The position numbers and the translations under genes were made by a program. The notes beneath the pieces are model-generated. The model saw only the letters and a list, made by a program, of their open reading frames with translations. It was not told the origin of the DNA and did no database searches. This document shows, in pieces, positions 54,701 through 63,014 of a stretch of DNA of 64,000 nucleotides. The stretch spans positions 4,588,001 to 4,652,000 of the forward strand of contig NZ_CP022752.1 in assembly GCF_002263515.1 (NCBI RefSeq), in the 5' to 3' direction. How positions within the stretch are numbered: position 1 is the first letter of the stretch; every line of letters begins with the position of its first letter. Source of the DNA: Actinopolyspora erythraea. GTDB lineage: Bacteria; Actinomycetota; Actinomycetes; Mycobacteriales; Pseudonocardiaceae.

Positions 54701-55253
54701 ACAGCAGCGAGCTGATGATCTCGTTGTAGGTTCCGATCGCCTCGACCGGCGCCAGCGAGTCGGTCATCACTCCCTGGCGCAGCCCGCGCAGCTTGCCGAG
54801 CTGTTCGCGGAGCTCCCCGAACTGCGCGGAGGTGACCGGGCTGAACCGCTGCACGTTGTCCAGCACCTGCGGCGCCTGCTCCACGAACCCGGTGACCTTC
54901 TGGCACTGCGCCCGGTAGGCCTGGCGGGCGCCGGGAGCACCTCCCAGCAGCTCAGCCGCCTTGGTGCGCTCGCTCTGGAGTCCGGTCAAGAGGGGCTGGA
55001 TGCTGTCGCGCGCCTCGGTCAGCCGGCTGATCTCCTCGTAGCGGTTCGCCTGTGAGACCTCCTGCTGGATCTGGAAGGCACCGAGCGCGAGCACGAACAC
55101 GACCGGAACGAGCACGACGGCCCCGAGCTTGACCGGAATCCGCCAGTTGCGCCAGTCGCGCAGCGAGGCACGCCGCGCGCCGCCGGGCCTGTTCCGCGCG
55201 GCTCGGGTGTCCTGGACCTGTTCCCGGTTCGCCCGTCGTGCCGCCGCACTCAC
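51777..55253 (-). CDS. cvnA: Conservon sensor kinase CvnA (NIT-HAMP-HATPase)
   Basis: This 1158-aa protein starts at GTG 55253. A membrane helix (about 42-62), an extracellular nitrate/nitrite-sensor-like domain (about 65-330), a second helix (ILVAGLIVAAAVIIVMG), a HAMP linker and a kinase-like region (LDHLATRMRRNNENL) are in order. The ATPase domain keeps the N box (ELLDNAANFSSPET) and G box (DQGIGMG). The classical phospho-accepting His is not evident, as often in Cvn kinases. The last 450 residues are disordered and Ser/Pro/Glu/Gln-rich. It heads the cvnABCD operon. Confidence 0.9.
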   Translation of the reverse strand: MSAAARRANREQVQDTRAARNRPGGARRASLRDWRNWRIPVKLGAVVLVPVVFVLALGAFQIQQEVSQANRYEEISRLTEARDSIQPLLTGLQSERTKAAELLGGAPGARQAYRAQCQKVTGFVEQAPQVLDNVQRFSPVTSAQFGELREQLGKLRGLRQGVMTDSLAPVEAIGTYNEIISSLLSMERAVINTIDDSRLYSTISALHELSRAEDEIRIQRALVDAALPRSDFTFALTDELNDSRARLDSRITSFESVANSEPRQARQVVNSEAMRQWLDVEDQLMRAIRVEDVHSSLTLDEWNRLSDQLINRTTEVRSGLSKQFNERAYSLYDEASDRAGITTVILVAGLIVAAAVIIVMGRNLLKSLDQLRRGALHAANEQLPRAVHSIRHGSSESEVDVDAVPVDTTEEVGQVARAFDEVNRQALYLASEQASLRRGYSDSFVNVSRRSQSLLERQLRLFEQLEHDEDDPDQLATLFRLDHLATRMRRNNENLMVLSGSDMARRFTQPVQLSDVLRAAISEIEHYPRVVVQSPPAARLVGYAGSDLVRLMAELLDNAANFSSPETSVTVSSHQSEDSSLTIDVLDQGIGMGEQELAEANERLASFDEYDLSTSRRMGLLVIARLAGRHGITVRLHGGDDVDGIRATVRIPPDLVVPEGPAQPTVQRTPEPSPSTIEQRLSTPKQDDSEASGPEQLRNGTEQPPSSRVNGSNRHQVLEGGLPRFDLGDPPSLPSQQRGGSRPAGPQPSSEGDERSRSPESGTTQSPPAPTPPAASISWPESPEQAESPVQPESSAQPESPAEPEPVRSASSASDPEPEGRFRGLFEPPEGQEYVETTEDDEVVGGSLYFDGFASEGGPQQRYSDSAPTVVHAIAPRHETAASASASPQWFHPSPEDAHHQSASQQNGAIGEWHWPGDDGTNGREVSTAAPPPPDSTEQTAQHSRVEEHGPMPQADPSGFTASGLPRRTPRDQSSGAKLADRRQGSGGTNSSGTRGGLSWMEEAELEKSSDNTTAGSRGGGVPEEGQRSEQSATAARRTGAPGAEPKYQLDGRARQQRDSSGWITRSESPVNESSAWNFATDQAQQEADAIAESQPSEYTSAGLPRRVPKQHLAPGSVPPPSSGTDSGVQNTPAPDETRGRLSSFQQGVRRGRHSAGE

Positions 55254-56050
55254 GAAAGCTCCCGAAGGTCAAGCTGTCGTTCGTCCTGCTCTGTCACGGT
55301 GCGGGTCCCTTCCGAACGAACAAATCGTAGGAGAACGGCGCCTGTGCCACCCGGCCGAGTGAAGGCTTATCCGTGTGCTCGCCGAGTCGATCCGAGTCCG
55401 CCCCGGGGCGACTCCGGTTCACGACATTCTCGCCGGACGCGATCCCCACAATACGCTCCGTCACCAATAGTCGCGTACCGCCAGGGGTCACTCCACCAGC
55501 CTTTTCGAACGGGTGACGTGCGGCTCGCGGTCATCCCGGATTATAAAGATAGCGGCCAAGGTACCGATCGCGGGGCAAGTTTTCCACCCCCCACAGCTGA
55601 ACAGGCAATTCGATTACGATCAAGATCATCTTTTGTGTCCGCTCCGGCGGGTGACACTCAAAGAGAGGAGAAAGCTCGCTAGAGGTGCCGAACCAGGATA
55701 CTCTAGCTTGTTCGACCCACTGTGAAAACCGGGACAGCCGCAGCGCCGCCGGACCGCTGTGATACCCATCGGTAATGGCCCATGAGCTGCGAGACCACAG
55801 AGCGGAGCCCCTCGAACAGGAACTTCGCGGACAGCTGTACACCCGTCCGGCTGCGACGACGGGAGGAGCACGATTCCCCCGTTAGCGGGAACAAGGACGT
55901 AGTATGTTGCGCTGACCGGACAGGACCCGGCGGACCAGGACCACGGCCGAGAGGCGTCGCGAGCCGCGTCGAGTGTCTCGTGGTCACGCCGAACGCCCGA
56001 ATCGGCACCAAACCCACCGACACAGTTCACCTGCTTCGGAAGAAGGGCGC
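55254..56050. other. Divergent promoter region of about 800 bases
   Basis: It lies between the divergent cvnA and DUF485 genes. Open frames exist but have no good ribosome binding sites or protein-like composition. Part (55510-55640) is AT-richer and probably holds promoters. Confidence 0.45.
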
Positions 56051-56470
56051 ATGAGCAACACGACGCCACCGCCACTGCGCGCGCGGCACGGGGAGCGTGG
56101 CGAGAAAACGCACGCCTCCTTCGGCGGCATCGAGAAAAGCGCGGCACGTGGCGGAAACACCGGCCCCGATTTCACGGGAATTGCGGGATCCGCGGAATTC
56201 GGTGAACTGCGTTCCCGTCTGAATCGCTTCGTGCTGCCGATGACGGCATTGTTCCTGCTGCTGTATATCGGGTACGTGCTGCTGGCGGCCTACGCACCGG
56301 ATTTCATGGGTGAACCGGTGTTCGGCAACATCAACGTCGGCTTGTTGTTCGGAGTCGGGCAGTTCGCCTCGACCCTTTTGATCACCACGCTCTACGTCCG
56401 GTTCACGGCGCGGCGGGTGGACCCCGAGGTGGACGAACTACGGGAGACGACCGGTGGTGGTCAGCGGTGA
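56051..56470 (+). CDS. DUF485 membrane protein, symporter partner
   Basis: The 139-aa product starts at ATG 56051 behind AAGAAGGGC. After a 55-residue soluble part come the DUF485 features: RFVLPMTALFLLLYIGYVLL, then NINVGLLFGVGQFASTLLIT and YVRF. DUF485 proteins are encoded with acetate-type symporters, as here: the next gene overlaps by 4 bases. A role in assembly or regulation of the transporter is inferred. Confidence 0.88.
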   Translation: MSNTTPPPLRARHGERGEKTHASFGGIEKSAARGGNTGPDFTGIAGSAEFGELRSRLNRFVLPMTALFLLLYIGYVLLAAYAPDFMGEPVFGNINVGLLFGVGQFASTLLITTLYVRFTARRVDPEVDELRETTGGGQR

Positions 56471-58077
56471 ACACACTGGCACAGCAACAGTCCCCCCTGG
56501 ACGGGACGAACCCCGCCGTGAACATCACGGTCTTCGCCGGGCTGATCCTGCTCACGCTGCTGATCACCTATCGCGCCAGCAGCAACCGGAACACCAGCGA
56601 CTACTTCGCGGCCGGTGGCACCTTCTCCGGGGCGCAGAACGGAATCGCGCTTTCCGGTGACTTCCTGTCGGCGGCCTCCTTCCTCGGCATCGCCGGCGCG
56701 ATCGCGGTGCACGGCTACGACGGATTCCTCTACTCGATCGGCTTTCTCGTCGCGTGGTTGGTGAACCTGCTCCTGGTCGCCGAGCGGCTGCGCAACACCG
56801 GCCGTTTCACCATGGGCGACGTGCTCAGCTTCCGGATGCGCCGCCGCCCGGTACGGGCGGCCGCGGCCGTGTCGACCATGTTCATCACCGTCGCCTACAT
56901 GGTCGCCCAGATGGCGGGAGCGGGGGACCTGGTCGCCCTGCTGCTGGACATACACAGCAGCAGCGGACAGGCTCTTGTGATCGCCGTGGTCGGCGTGGTG
57001 ATGGTCTTCTACGTGCTCATCGGCGGCATGAAGGGCACCACCTGGGTACAGATCCTGAAGGCGGCCATGCTGCTGCTCTCCGTGTCGTTGATCACGCTCT
57101 TCCTGATGGGCAAGTTCGGCTTCAACTTCAGCGACCTGATGCAACAAGCCGCACAGAACAACCCGCTCGGCGAGCGCGTGTTCGCTCCGGGAGCCCAGTA
57201 CGGCGAAAGCGCGCTGACCAAGCTGGACTTCGTGTCGCTGTCGATGGCCCTGGTGCTCGGCGTCGCCGGACTGCCGCACGTGCTGATGCGGTTCTACACG
57301 GTCCCCAACTCGCGGGAAGCCCGCCGGTCGGTGGTGTGGGCGACCTGGTTGATGTCGCTGTTCTACCTGTGCACGCTGGTCATCGGATTCGGCTCGGCCG
57401 CGCTGGTGGGAACCGAGACCATCCAGAGCGCTCCCGGCGAGGAGAACTCGGCCGCCCCGCTGCTCGCCTACGAGATCGGCGGAACCCCGCTGCTGGGCGT
57501 GATCTCCGCGGTCGCGTTCGCCACCATCCTCGCGGTGGTCGCGGGGCTGACCCTGACGGCCTCCGCGTCCTTCGCGCACGACTTCTACGCCAACGTGGTG
57601 CGCGGCGGCAGGGCCGATCCCGACTCCGAGGTCAGGGTCGCGCGGATCACCGCGATGGTCATGGGTGCGGCGGCCATCATCGGCGGCATCCTGGTGAACG
57701 GGCAGAACATCGCCTTCCTGGTCGGACTGGCCTTCGCCATCGCGGCCTCGGCGAACCTCTCCACGCTGCTGTTCACCCTGTTCTGGAAGCGGTTCAACAC
57801 CTCCGGAACGTTGTGGGGCATGTACGGCGGGCTCGGTTCCTGCCTGGTGCTGATGCTGTTCTCGCCGGTGTTCTCCGGTGCGCCGGACTCGATCTTCCCC
57901 TCGGTGGACTTCAGCTTCTTCCCGCTGAGCAATCCGGGCATCGTCTCCATTCCGGTGTCGTTCCTGTGCGGCATCATCGGCACCTTCGTGCGGCCGCACT
58001 CCGCCGACCCGGCGGACTTCGACGAGATGGAGGTGCGCTCGCTGACCGGTATCGGTTCGCGGGACGTGGTGGGGTGA
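56467..58077 (+). CDS. actP: Sodium/solute symporter, acetate permease (ActP) type
   Basis: This 536-aa protein of the SSS family has about 13 membrane helices. Typical motifs are SDYFAAGGTFSGAQNGIALSGD, SAASFLGIAGAIAVHGYDG and LPHVLMRFYTVPN. GTG 56467 overlaps the DUF485 stop (GTGA). Relatives take up acetate and other short monocarboxylates with a cation. The exact substrate is not shown by the sequence. Confidence 0.88.
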   Translation: MNTLAQQQSPLDGTNPAVNITVFAGLILLTLLITYRASSNRNTSDYFAAGGTFSGAQNGIALSGDFLSAASFLGIAGAIAVHGYDGFLYSIGFLVAWLVNLLLVAERLRNTGRFTMGDVLSFRMRRRPVRAAAAVSTMFITVAYMVAQMAGAGDLVALLLDIHSSSGQALVIAVVGVVMVFYVLIGGMKGTTWVQILKAAMLLLSVSLITLFLMGKFGFNFSDLMQQAAQNNPLGERVFAPGAQYGESALTKLDFVSLSMALVLGVAGLPHVLMRFYTVPNSREARRSVVWATWLMSLFYLCTLVIGFGSAALVGTETIQSAPGEENSAAPLLAYEIGGTPLLGVISAVAFATILAVVAGLTLTASASFAHDFYANVVRGGRADPDSEVRVARITAMVMGAAAIIGGILVNGQNIAFLVGLAFAIAASANLSTLLFTLFWKRFNTSGTLWGMYGGLGSCLVLMLFSPVFSGAPDSIFPSVDFSFFPLSNPGIVSIPVSFLCGIIGTFVRPHSADPADFDEMEVRSLTGIGSRDVVG

Positions 58078-58152
58078 CGGCCCACCGCGCTCGGGCACGC
58101 CGGTGCGGACGAGCAGAGCTCGGCGCCACCCGCACCGGCGGTCCTGGGCCCC

Positions 58153-59064
58153 TCAGCGCGAGGGCCGCACGAACTCCGAGATCACCCGGCCGAGTTCGGC
58201 ACCCGCGTCCTCCTGCAGGAAGTGCCCCGCCTCGGCGATGGTGGCGTGCCGCTGCCCCGCCGCACCGGGCAGGGTCTTGCGCAGCACCGGCCCCATCGAC
58301 GCGGTGACCGGGTCGCTGTCGCTGAACGCCGTCAGCAGCGGGGTGGTGCTGCTGGCGAGCGCCCGCCACGCCGCCCGGTTCGCCTCGGTCGCGGGATCGT
58401 CCGGTGTGGTGGGGACCAGCTTCGGCATCACGCGCGGTCCCGCCTTGTGGGACTCGTCCGGGAAGGGCGCGTCGTAGGCGGCTCGGACCTCCTCGGACAT
58501 CGGCCGGACGCAGCCGCTCGCCACCAGCCGTCCGACGTCGAGGGTCTCGGCCTTTTCCACCGCCCTGTGGAAGTCCCACCACACCTCGGGCATGTTGTGG
58601 TCGCCGGTGGGCATTCCGGTGTTGGCCGCGACCGCACCCGAGAACCGCTCCGGGTGTTCGGCCAGCAGCCGCAGCCCCAGCAGGCCGCCCCAGTCCTGCC
58701 CGACCAGGGTGACCTCCCGCAGGTCGAGCACGTCGAAGGCGAACTGGCGCAACCATTCGACGTGCCGCGCGTAGCTGTGGTCGCTCTGCCGTGTCGGCTT
58801 GTCCGAGCGGCCGAACCCGACGAGGTCGGGAGCGACGGCCCTGATCCCCGCTTCGGCCAGCACCGCCATGACCTCGCGGTAGAGGAAGGACCAGCTGGGT
58901 TCTCCGTGCAGCAGCAGCACGACGGGGCCGTCCGCCGGGCCGTCGGTGACGTAGGCCATGCGCAGCGTCCCACCGTCCTGGTCGGACAGTTCCACGCGGT
59001 GCGGCCGGTACTGGAATCCGGGCAGTGCCTCGAATCGCTCTTCGGGTGTGGTCAGTACACGCAT
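58153..59064 (-). CDS. Haloalkane dehalogenase-like hydrolase
   Basis: This 303-aa alpha/beta hydrolase has HGEPSW (53-58) for the oxyanion and first halide site, the nucleophile Asp124 in GQDWGG with Trp125, an acid near Asp249 (FSDSDP) and His281 (AGHFLQE). These are the features of haloalkane dehalogenases of the DhlA/HLD-I kind, which release halide from haloalkanes. The closest relatives include many untested proteins, so activity on real haloalkanes is not certain. The gene stands alone. Confidence 0.82.
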   Translation of the reverse strand: MRVLTTPEERFEALPGFQYRPHRVELSDQDGGTLRMAYVTDGPADGPVVLLLHGEPSWSFLYREVMAVLAEAGIRAVAPDLVGFGRSDKPTRQSDHSYARHVEWLRQFAFDVLDLREVTLVGQDWGGLLGLRLLAEHPERFSGAVAANTGMPTGDHNMPEVWWDFHRAVEKAETLDVGRLVASGCVRPMSEEVRAAYDAPFPDESHKAGPRVMPKLVPTTPDDPATEANRAAWRALASSTTPLLTAFSDSDPVTASMGPVLRKTLPGAAGQRHATIAEAGHFLQEDAGAELGRVISEFVRPSR

Positions 59065-59229
59065 GCGGGGAAGCTACAACCGCACTCGCGGCGACGTCCA
59101 CGAAACAGCTCCGTTCCGCAAAATGCGGGCACGGGGCACCCGGTGTTCTCGTTTCGGCACGCACCGTGAGAAAGCGGTGCTAACCTCGGCCACGGAGCGC
59201 TGCCGCGCGCCCGGAGGGAGGTCCCCGTC

Positions 59230-59460
59230 ATGAGTGAGGGTGACGGCGGAGGAGCGAACGGTGCCGGTGGGGGTTCCCCGGACGGGACCACTCCTCCCCC
59301 TACAACCGACGAGACGTCTTCCGCCGTCGTGGTGGAACACTCCGGGGGAGGTGCTCTTCGCACCACCCCGGACGGGAACGCACGCCTGGTGCTGGAGCGT
59401 CGTTCCACGCGGCGGGAGCGGGTCCTCCCGGAGAATCCGAGTGAGTCGAGTCCGGAGTAG
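59230..59460 (+). CDS. Small hypothetical protein (76 aa)
   Basis: ATG 59230 follows a strong GGAGGGAGG. The product is rich in Gly, Pro, Thr and Ser at the start and in Arg/Glu at the end (LVLERRSTRRERVLPE), so it is probably disordered. Its stop lies 20 bases inside the next gene, so the two are probably translated together. No family is recognised. Confidence 0.5.
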   Translation: MSEGDGGGANGAGGGSPDGTTPPPTTDETSSAVVVEHSGGGALRTTPDGNARLVLERRSTRRERVLPENPSESSPE

Positions 59461-60778
59461 AACGCGCTACGAGCCCGCCCCGAATCCGCCGGCCGACGCG
59501 ACGGCACGCCCCGCCCCGGTCATGCCGGGCTGGGCCATCTGGGTGGGTGCCCTGCTGTTGCTGGTGGTGGCCGGCCTGTCGATGTGGTTGTTGCTGGAGT
59601 CGTTCGGCAGCGGCAGCGCGCGGGACAAGGCTCGCCTGGAGGCGGTCAAGGTCGCGGGCAGCGTCGTGCTGGGCAGTGGTGGAGGCGTGGCGCTGCTGCT
59701 GGCCGCACGGCGGCAGCGGGCGACCGAGCTCTCCCTGGACCAGAAGGAGCGGGCGGCCGCCGACACCAGGCACGACGCCGCCGAGCGGCGGGTCACCGAC
59801 CTCTACGCCTCCGCCGCCGAGCAGCTCGGCTCCGACAAGGCGCCGGTGCGGCTGGCCGCGCTCCACGCGCTGGACCGCCTGGGCGAGAACAACCCGACGC
59901 ACCGCCAAGCCGTCGTGGACCTGCTCTGCGCCTACCTCAGGATGCCGTTCACACCCCCGGAGGCCGAGACCACCGCTCCGGAGGAGCTCCCCCGGAGAGG
60001 GCGGGTACTGCGACTGGGCCTGCGTCCGCCGGGGCGAGGGCTGAACGGGGCGCGCCCCTCGTCGCTGGTACCGATCAACGGCCCCGAGGCCTTCGACCAG
60101 CGGGAGGAACAACAGCAGGAAGAGCAGGTGCGGCGCACCGCGCAACGACTCATCGGGACCCACATTCGTCCCGATCCCGATGCCGGCGGTGAACCGACCA
60201 ATCCGAAGTTCTGGCCCGACATCAGCCTGGACCTGACCACCGCGACGTTGCAGGACTGGAGCATGGTCGACTGCCGGGTGCACCACGCGCGGCTCGACCG
60301 CGCCCGGTTCCACGGTCCGGCTTCGTTCGACCGGGCCGAGTTCACCGGAGAGGTCCGCGCCAGGGAGGTCGTGTTCCGCGACGAGGCGTGGTTCGCCGAC
60401 ACCGAGTTCCGGGGATTCGTGCGGCTGGACCGTGCGGAGTTCCACGCCGAAGCCGACTTCGACAGGGCCGTCTTCCACGAGTGGGTGAGCCTGGCCGGGG
60501 CCGTGTTCCACGGGGACCGTTCGTTCGACGGCACGCGGCCGGAAAAGCCGGAGCAGGGCCCGCCGGAGCCACCAACCTGGGGAGACCCGCCGGTCCCCGG
60601 TACCTCGCCGGGGCAGTACGAAAGACCTTGGGTGCCACCCGACCTCCTGGCGGACCCAGGCGTCGAGCAGGAGCCGGAAGGGCGCGTCCAGGGCGGCGCA
60701 CCGGCGCCACCACCGGGCTTCGCCGGGGCCGCGGACTCCTCGGACAGCCGGGAAACGATCCGGAGAATGCAGGGCTGA
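59441..60778 (+). CDS. Membrane protein with pentapeptide-like repeats
   Basis: This 445-aa protein starts at GTG 59441 behind GGAGAA. Two membrane helices lie at about 30-53 and 70-88. The C-terminal half contains pentapeptide-like A(D/N)LXX/F units (ATLQDWSMVDC, ARLDRARFHGPASFDRAEFTG, VRLDRAEFHAEADFDRAVFHE). A Pro/Gly-rich tail follows. This two-helix plus pentapeptide plan is common in actinobacteria; the function is not known. Confidence 0.72.
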   Translation: MSRVRSRTRYEPAPNPPADATARPAPVMPGWAIWVGALLLLVVAGLSMWLLLESFGSGSARDKARLEAVKVAGSVVLGSGGGVALLLAARRQRATELSLDQKERAAADTRHDAAERRVTDLYASAAEQLGSDKAPVRLAALHALDRLGENNPTHRQAVVDLLCAYLRMPFTPPEAETTAPEELPRRGRVLRLGLRPPGRGLNGARPSSLVPINGPEAFDQREEQQQEEQVRRTAQRLIGTHIRPDPDAGGEPTNPKFWPDISLDLTTATLQDWSMVDCRVHHARLDRARFHGPASFDRAEFTGEVRAREVVFRDEAWFADTEFRGFVRLDRAEFHAEADFDRAVFHEWVSLAGAVFHGDRSFDGTRPEKPEQGPPEPPTWGDPPVPGTSPGQYERPWVPPDLLADPGVEQEPEGRVQGGAPAPPPGFAGAADSSDSRETIRRMQG

Positions 60779-60859
60779 GACGGCTCGTTCGTGAACGCCT
60801 GATTCGCCGCTCACCGGAAAAACGTGCCGGGTGTCAGCACGGTTTCCTACACTGCTCTG

Positions 60860-61624
60860 GTGATCTCGACGATCGAGCTCGACGAGCTCATGCGACGGGG
60901 CTGGCCCGCGACTCGGGAGACGACGGTCGACGGTTGGCTCGCGCGGTTTTCCGGCGAAGTGACGCGGCGGGCCAACTCGGTCCTGCCGTTCCACTCCCCG
61001 AGCGACCTCGAAGAGGCCATCGGCCGGGTCGAGGAGCTTTACCACTGCCGCGGGTTGCCGCCCACGTTCCAGATCGGCCCGGCCACACGACCATCCGGTC
61101 TGGACGCTGTGTTGGCGCGGCGGGGCTACGAACTCCGAACCCCCACTGTCGTGCTGGTGGCCGCGATCGAGGAGGTGCCGCACCCGCTTTCCGGGACCGG
61201 ACCGGAGATCCGCGTGCGGCACCGGCCGGACACGACCTGGACGGAGCTGTGGTGGGAGGTGGACGGGCGGGGCGGCGTCGGCTCACGAGCGATCGCCCAC
61301 GAGATCCTGACCGGCGTTCCTGCGCTGTACGCGTCGCGCGAGGACCGGCACGGCGTCGCGGCGGTGGGACGTCTCGCCCTGGTCGGTTCCTGGGCTGGGC
61401 TGTACTGCATGGCCGTCCGGCCCGACGCGCGACGTCGCGGCCACGCGAGCGCGATCCTGCGGGGCCTGCTGGATCGGGCCGCCGAGTGCGGCTCGAAGTA
61501 CGCCTGGCTGCAGGTGACCACCGACAACCACGCCGCTCGCTCGCTCTACGAGCGAGCGGGGTTCCGGCAGGCCTCGCACTACCACTACCGGGAGCTTCCC
61601 ACGAAGCGGTTCCGTTCAGGCTGA
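60860..61624 (+). CDS. GNAT-family N-acetyltransferase
   Basis: The product has 254 aa if started at GTG 60860 (ISTIELDELMRRGWP); GTG/ATG choices up to 60824 are in frame. The acetyl-CoA motif is YCMAVRPDARRRGHASAIL, and the C-terminal LYERAGF is typical. The N-terminal half resembles a second, degenerate GNAT fold. A TACACT box about 10 bases before GTG 60860 would fit a leaderless transcript. The substrate is unknown. Confidence 0.78.
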   Translation: MISTIELDELMRRGWPATRETTVDGWLARFSGEVTRRANSVLPFHSPSDLEEAIGRVEELYHCRGLPPTFQIGPATRPSGLDAVLARRGYELRTPTVVLVAAIEEVPHPLSGTGPEIRVRHRPDTTWTELWWEVDGRGGVGSRAIAHEILTGVPALYASREDRHGVAAVGRLALVGSWAGLYCMAVRPDARRRGHASAILRGLLDRAAECGSKYAWLQVTTDNHAARSLYERAGFRQASHYHYRELPTKRFRSG

Positions 61625-61760
61625 TCTCGTCCCCACCGTTCGAGCAGCGGCGCGAGACGTGTCACTCCGCGTCCCGTCGGCAAGAGCCCCGGAGGAATTC
61701 CCGAAGGGCGCGTATTTTGGCGGGGACGGCGGGACAACACCGGACACAACCGGACACACA

Positions 61761-61863
61761 AGAAACCACCCCCCTGCCCTGTCTTCGCAGTTCAGAAGGC
61801 GGTTTCCCTGGTGTGCCGGGTAGAGGATTCGAACCTCTGAAACGTAACGCGGCTGATTTACAG
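61761..61863 (-). repeat. att-like repeat: duplicated tRNA-Tyr 3' half and terminator, left copy
   Basis: The sequence matches 62761-62863 with few differences. It includes the tRNA-Tyr 3' half (GTAGAGGATTCGAACCTCTG) and the terminator-like CCTGTCTTCGCAG segment. The match ends at GATTTACAG, inside the anticodon region. It is the far attachment site of an element that integrated into the tRNA gene. Confidence 0.8.
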
Positions 61864-62002
61864 GCTATCCGACGGACTGGTTTTCACCAGCGATTTTTCA
61901 CTTCGAGAAGATCATCTGGGCGTGTACTTGGCGCACGCCCTCGCGTTCTCCGCTCGCAGTAATCCGTTCGAAACCCGAGGAAGGTTCGGTAAGCGGACAG
62001 TC

Positions 62003-62263
62003 TCAGCTGCCGTAGTGGTATCGGCAGGCGGCGATACGAAGTTCGTCATCGCTGATCTTGTACACGAGCCGATGTTCGTCGGTGATCCGACGGGACCAGT
62101 ACCCCTGGAATCCGTACTTGAGGGGTTCGGGCTTGCCGATGCCCTCGTTCCCGTTACGCTGGATGTCCTTGATCAGTGTGTTGATGCGTTTGAGGACCTT
62201 GCGGTCCTGAGTCTGCCACCAGACATAGTCGTCCCAGGCAACCTCATCCCAGACAAGCTTCAC
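62003..62263 (-). CDS. yoeB: YoeB-type toxin (mRNA interferase)
   Basis: This 86-aa protein fits the Txe/YoeB family over its full length. The catalytic residues known from E. coli YoeB are at the same numbers: Glu46, Arg65, His83 and Tyr84 (PEPLKYGFQGYWSRRI, DEHRLVYK, YHYGS). It would cleave mRNA at the ribosome. It overlaps its antitoxin by 4 bases and lies inside the tRNA-Tyr element remnant. Confidence 0.92.
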   Translation of the reverse strand: MKLVWDEVAWDDYVWWQTQDRKVLKRINTLIKDIQRNGNEGIGKPEPLKYGFQGYWSRRITDEHRLVYKISDDELRIAACRYHYGS

Positions 62264-62511
62264 TCGTCCAAGTCCCTCACGATGCCGTTACCGCTTTCCA
62301 GCCGATCGATAGAGCCCAGCAGCCGACGGGCATTCTCGGGACTCTTGAGCAGGTACGCGGTCTCACGCAGCGATTCGTAGTCGTCGAGAGCGACCATGAC
62401 CACCGGTTCGTGACCAGCCCGCGTGATGACCACCTCCTCTCGGTCATCGGTGACGCTGTCGAGCGTCTCGGCATAGCGCGCCCGCGATTCCGAGTACGAC
62501 ATGGTCCTCAT
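62260..62511 (-). CDS. yefM: YefM-type antitoxin
   Basis: The product has 83 aa from ATG 62511, 6 bases after AAGGAGG. It has the Phd/YefM fold pattern: MSYSESRARYAETLDSV, then VVITRAGHEPVVMVALDDYESL. The C-terminal part (LLGSIDRLESGNG) should wrap the toxin. A palindrome with TGTAC-type half sites lies just upstream and is the likely site of autorepression. Confidence 0.92.
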   Translation of the reverse strand: MRTMSYSESRARYAETLDSVTDDREEVVITRAGHEPVVMVALDDYESLRETAYLLKSPENARRLLGSIDRLESGNGIVRDLDE

Positions 62512-62523
62512 GACCCACCTCCT

Positions 62524-62545
62524 TACGTACAAAAAATTGTACGTA
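62524..62545 (-). promoter_or_regulatory. Palindromic operator of yefM-yoeB
   Basis: TACGTACAA-AAAA-TTGTACGTA is a perfect inverted repeat of 9 bp. It lies 13 bases upstream of the antitoxin start. YefM proteins are known to bind palindromes with TGTACA cores, so autoregulation is likely. Confidence 0.8.
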
Positions 62546-62561
62546 TCTGGCGGAAGGAGTC

Positions 62562-62693
62562 GCAACGTCAGAACCAACCGACGTCGCCGAGTGGGCCGGG
62601 CACAGCGTGCACGTCATGCTCCGGGTCTACGCCAAGTGCCTCGACAGCGGGGAGCAGCTCGCGCGACAACGAGTCGAGGAATCGTTGCGCTGA
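62562..62693 (+). pseudogene. C-terminal remnant of a tyrosine-recombinase integrase
   Basis: The 43-codon frame has no start and reads DVAEWAGHSVHVMLRVYAKC, then an Arg/Glu-rich end to TGA 62691-62693. This is the end of actinobacterial element integrases, including the catalytic Tyr (RVYAKC). The rest is gone. Its position next to the tRNA-Tyr 3' end is where such integrases sit. Confidence 0.82.
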
Positions 62694-62760
62694 TCGTGTA
62701 CGTGCACTGTACGTAGAAAGCCGGGTGCCCCGGGGAACTCCGGGTACAACCGGGTACGAA

Positions 62761-62863
62761 CGAAAACCGCCCCCTGTCCTGTCTTCGCAGGTCAGAGGGC
62801 GGTTTCCCTGGTGTGCCGGGTAGAGGATTCGAACCTCTGAAGCGTGACGCGGCTGATTTACAG
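62761..62863 (-). repeat. att-like repeat, right copy (overlaps tRNA-Tyr)
   Basis: This is the partner of 61761-61863, exactly 1000 bp away. It covers the tRNA 3' half and its downstream hairpin (AACCGCCC with GGGCGGTT), followed by T-rich sequence on the minus strand, so the hairpin also serves as the tRNA terminator. Confidence 0.82.
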
Positions 62864-62895
62864 TCAGCTCCCTTTGGCCGCTCGGGCAACCCGGC
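62814..62895 (-). tRNA. tRNA-Tyr (GTA)
   Basis: The minus strand begins GCCGGGTTGCCCGAGCGGCC and has a long variable arm, GTA in the anticodon loop (ACTGTAAATC) and GGTTCGAATCC in the T arm. The acceptor stem is fully paired. The gene is complete and serves as the integration site of the neighbouring element. Confidence 0.95.
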
Positions 62896-63014
62896 TCGAC
62901 AGCCATCCGCTGTTGGCTTGTAGCAGAATCATACATACCGGCATCCGTTCGGCTGTAAGGGGGGCCGGGTAGCGTAATCGGTCACCACACCAGCGCTTGT
63001 GAGGAGTTTTCGAC

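Noticed and set aside
61811..61863. Second tRNA-Tyr gene
   Set aside because: Only the 3' half matches; the sequence diverges after the anticodon region, so it cannot fold into a tRNA.
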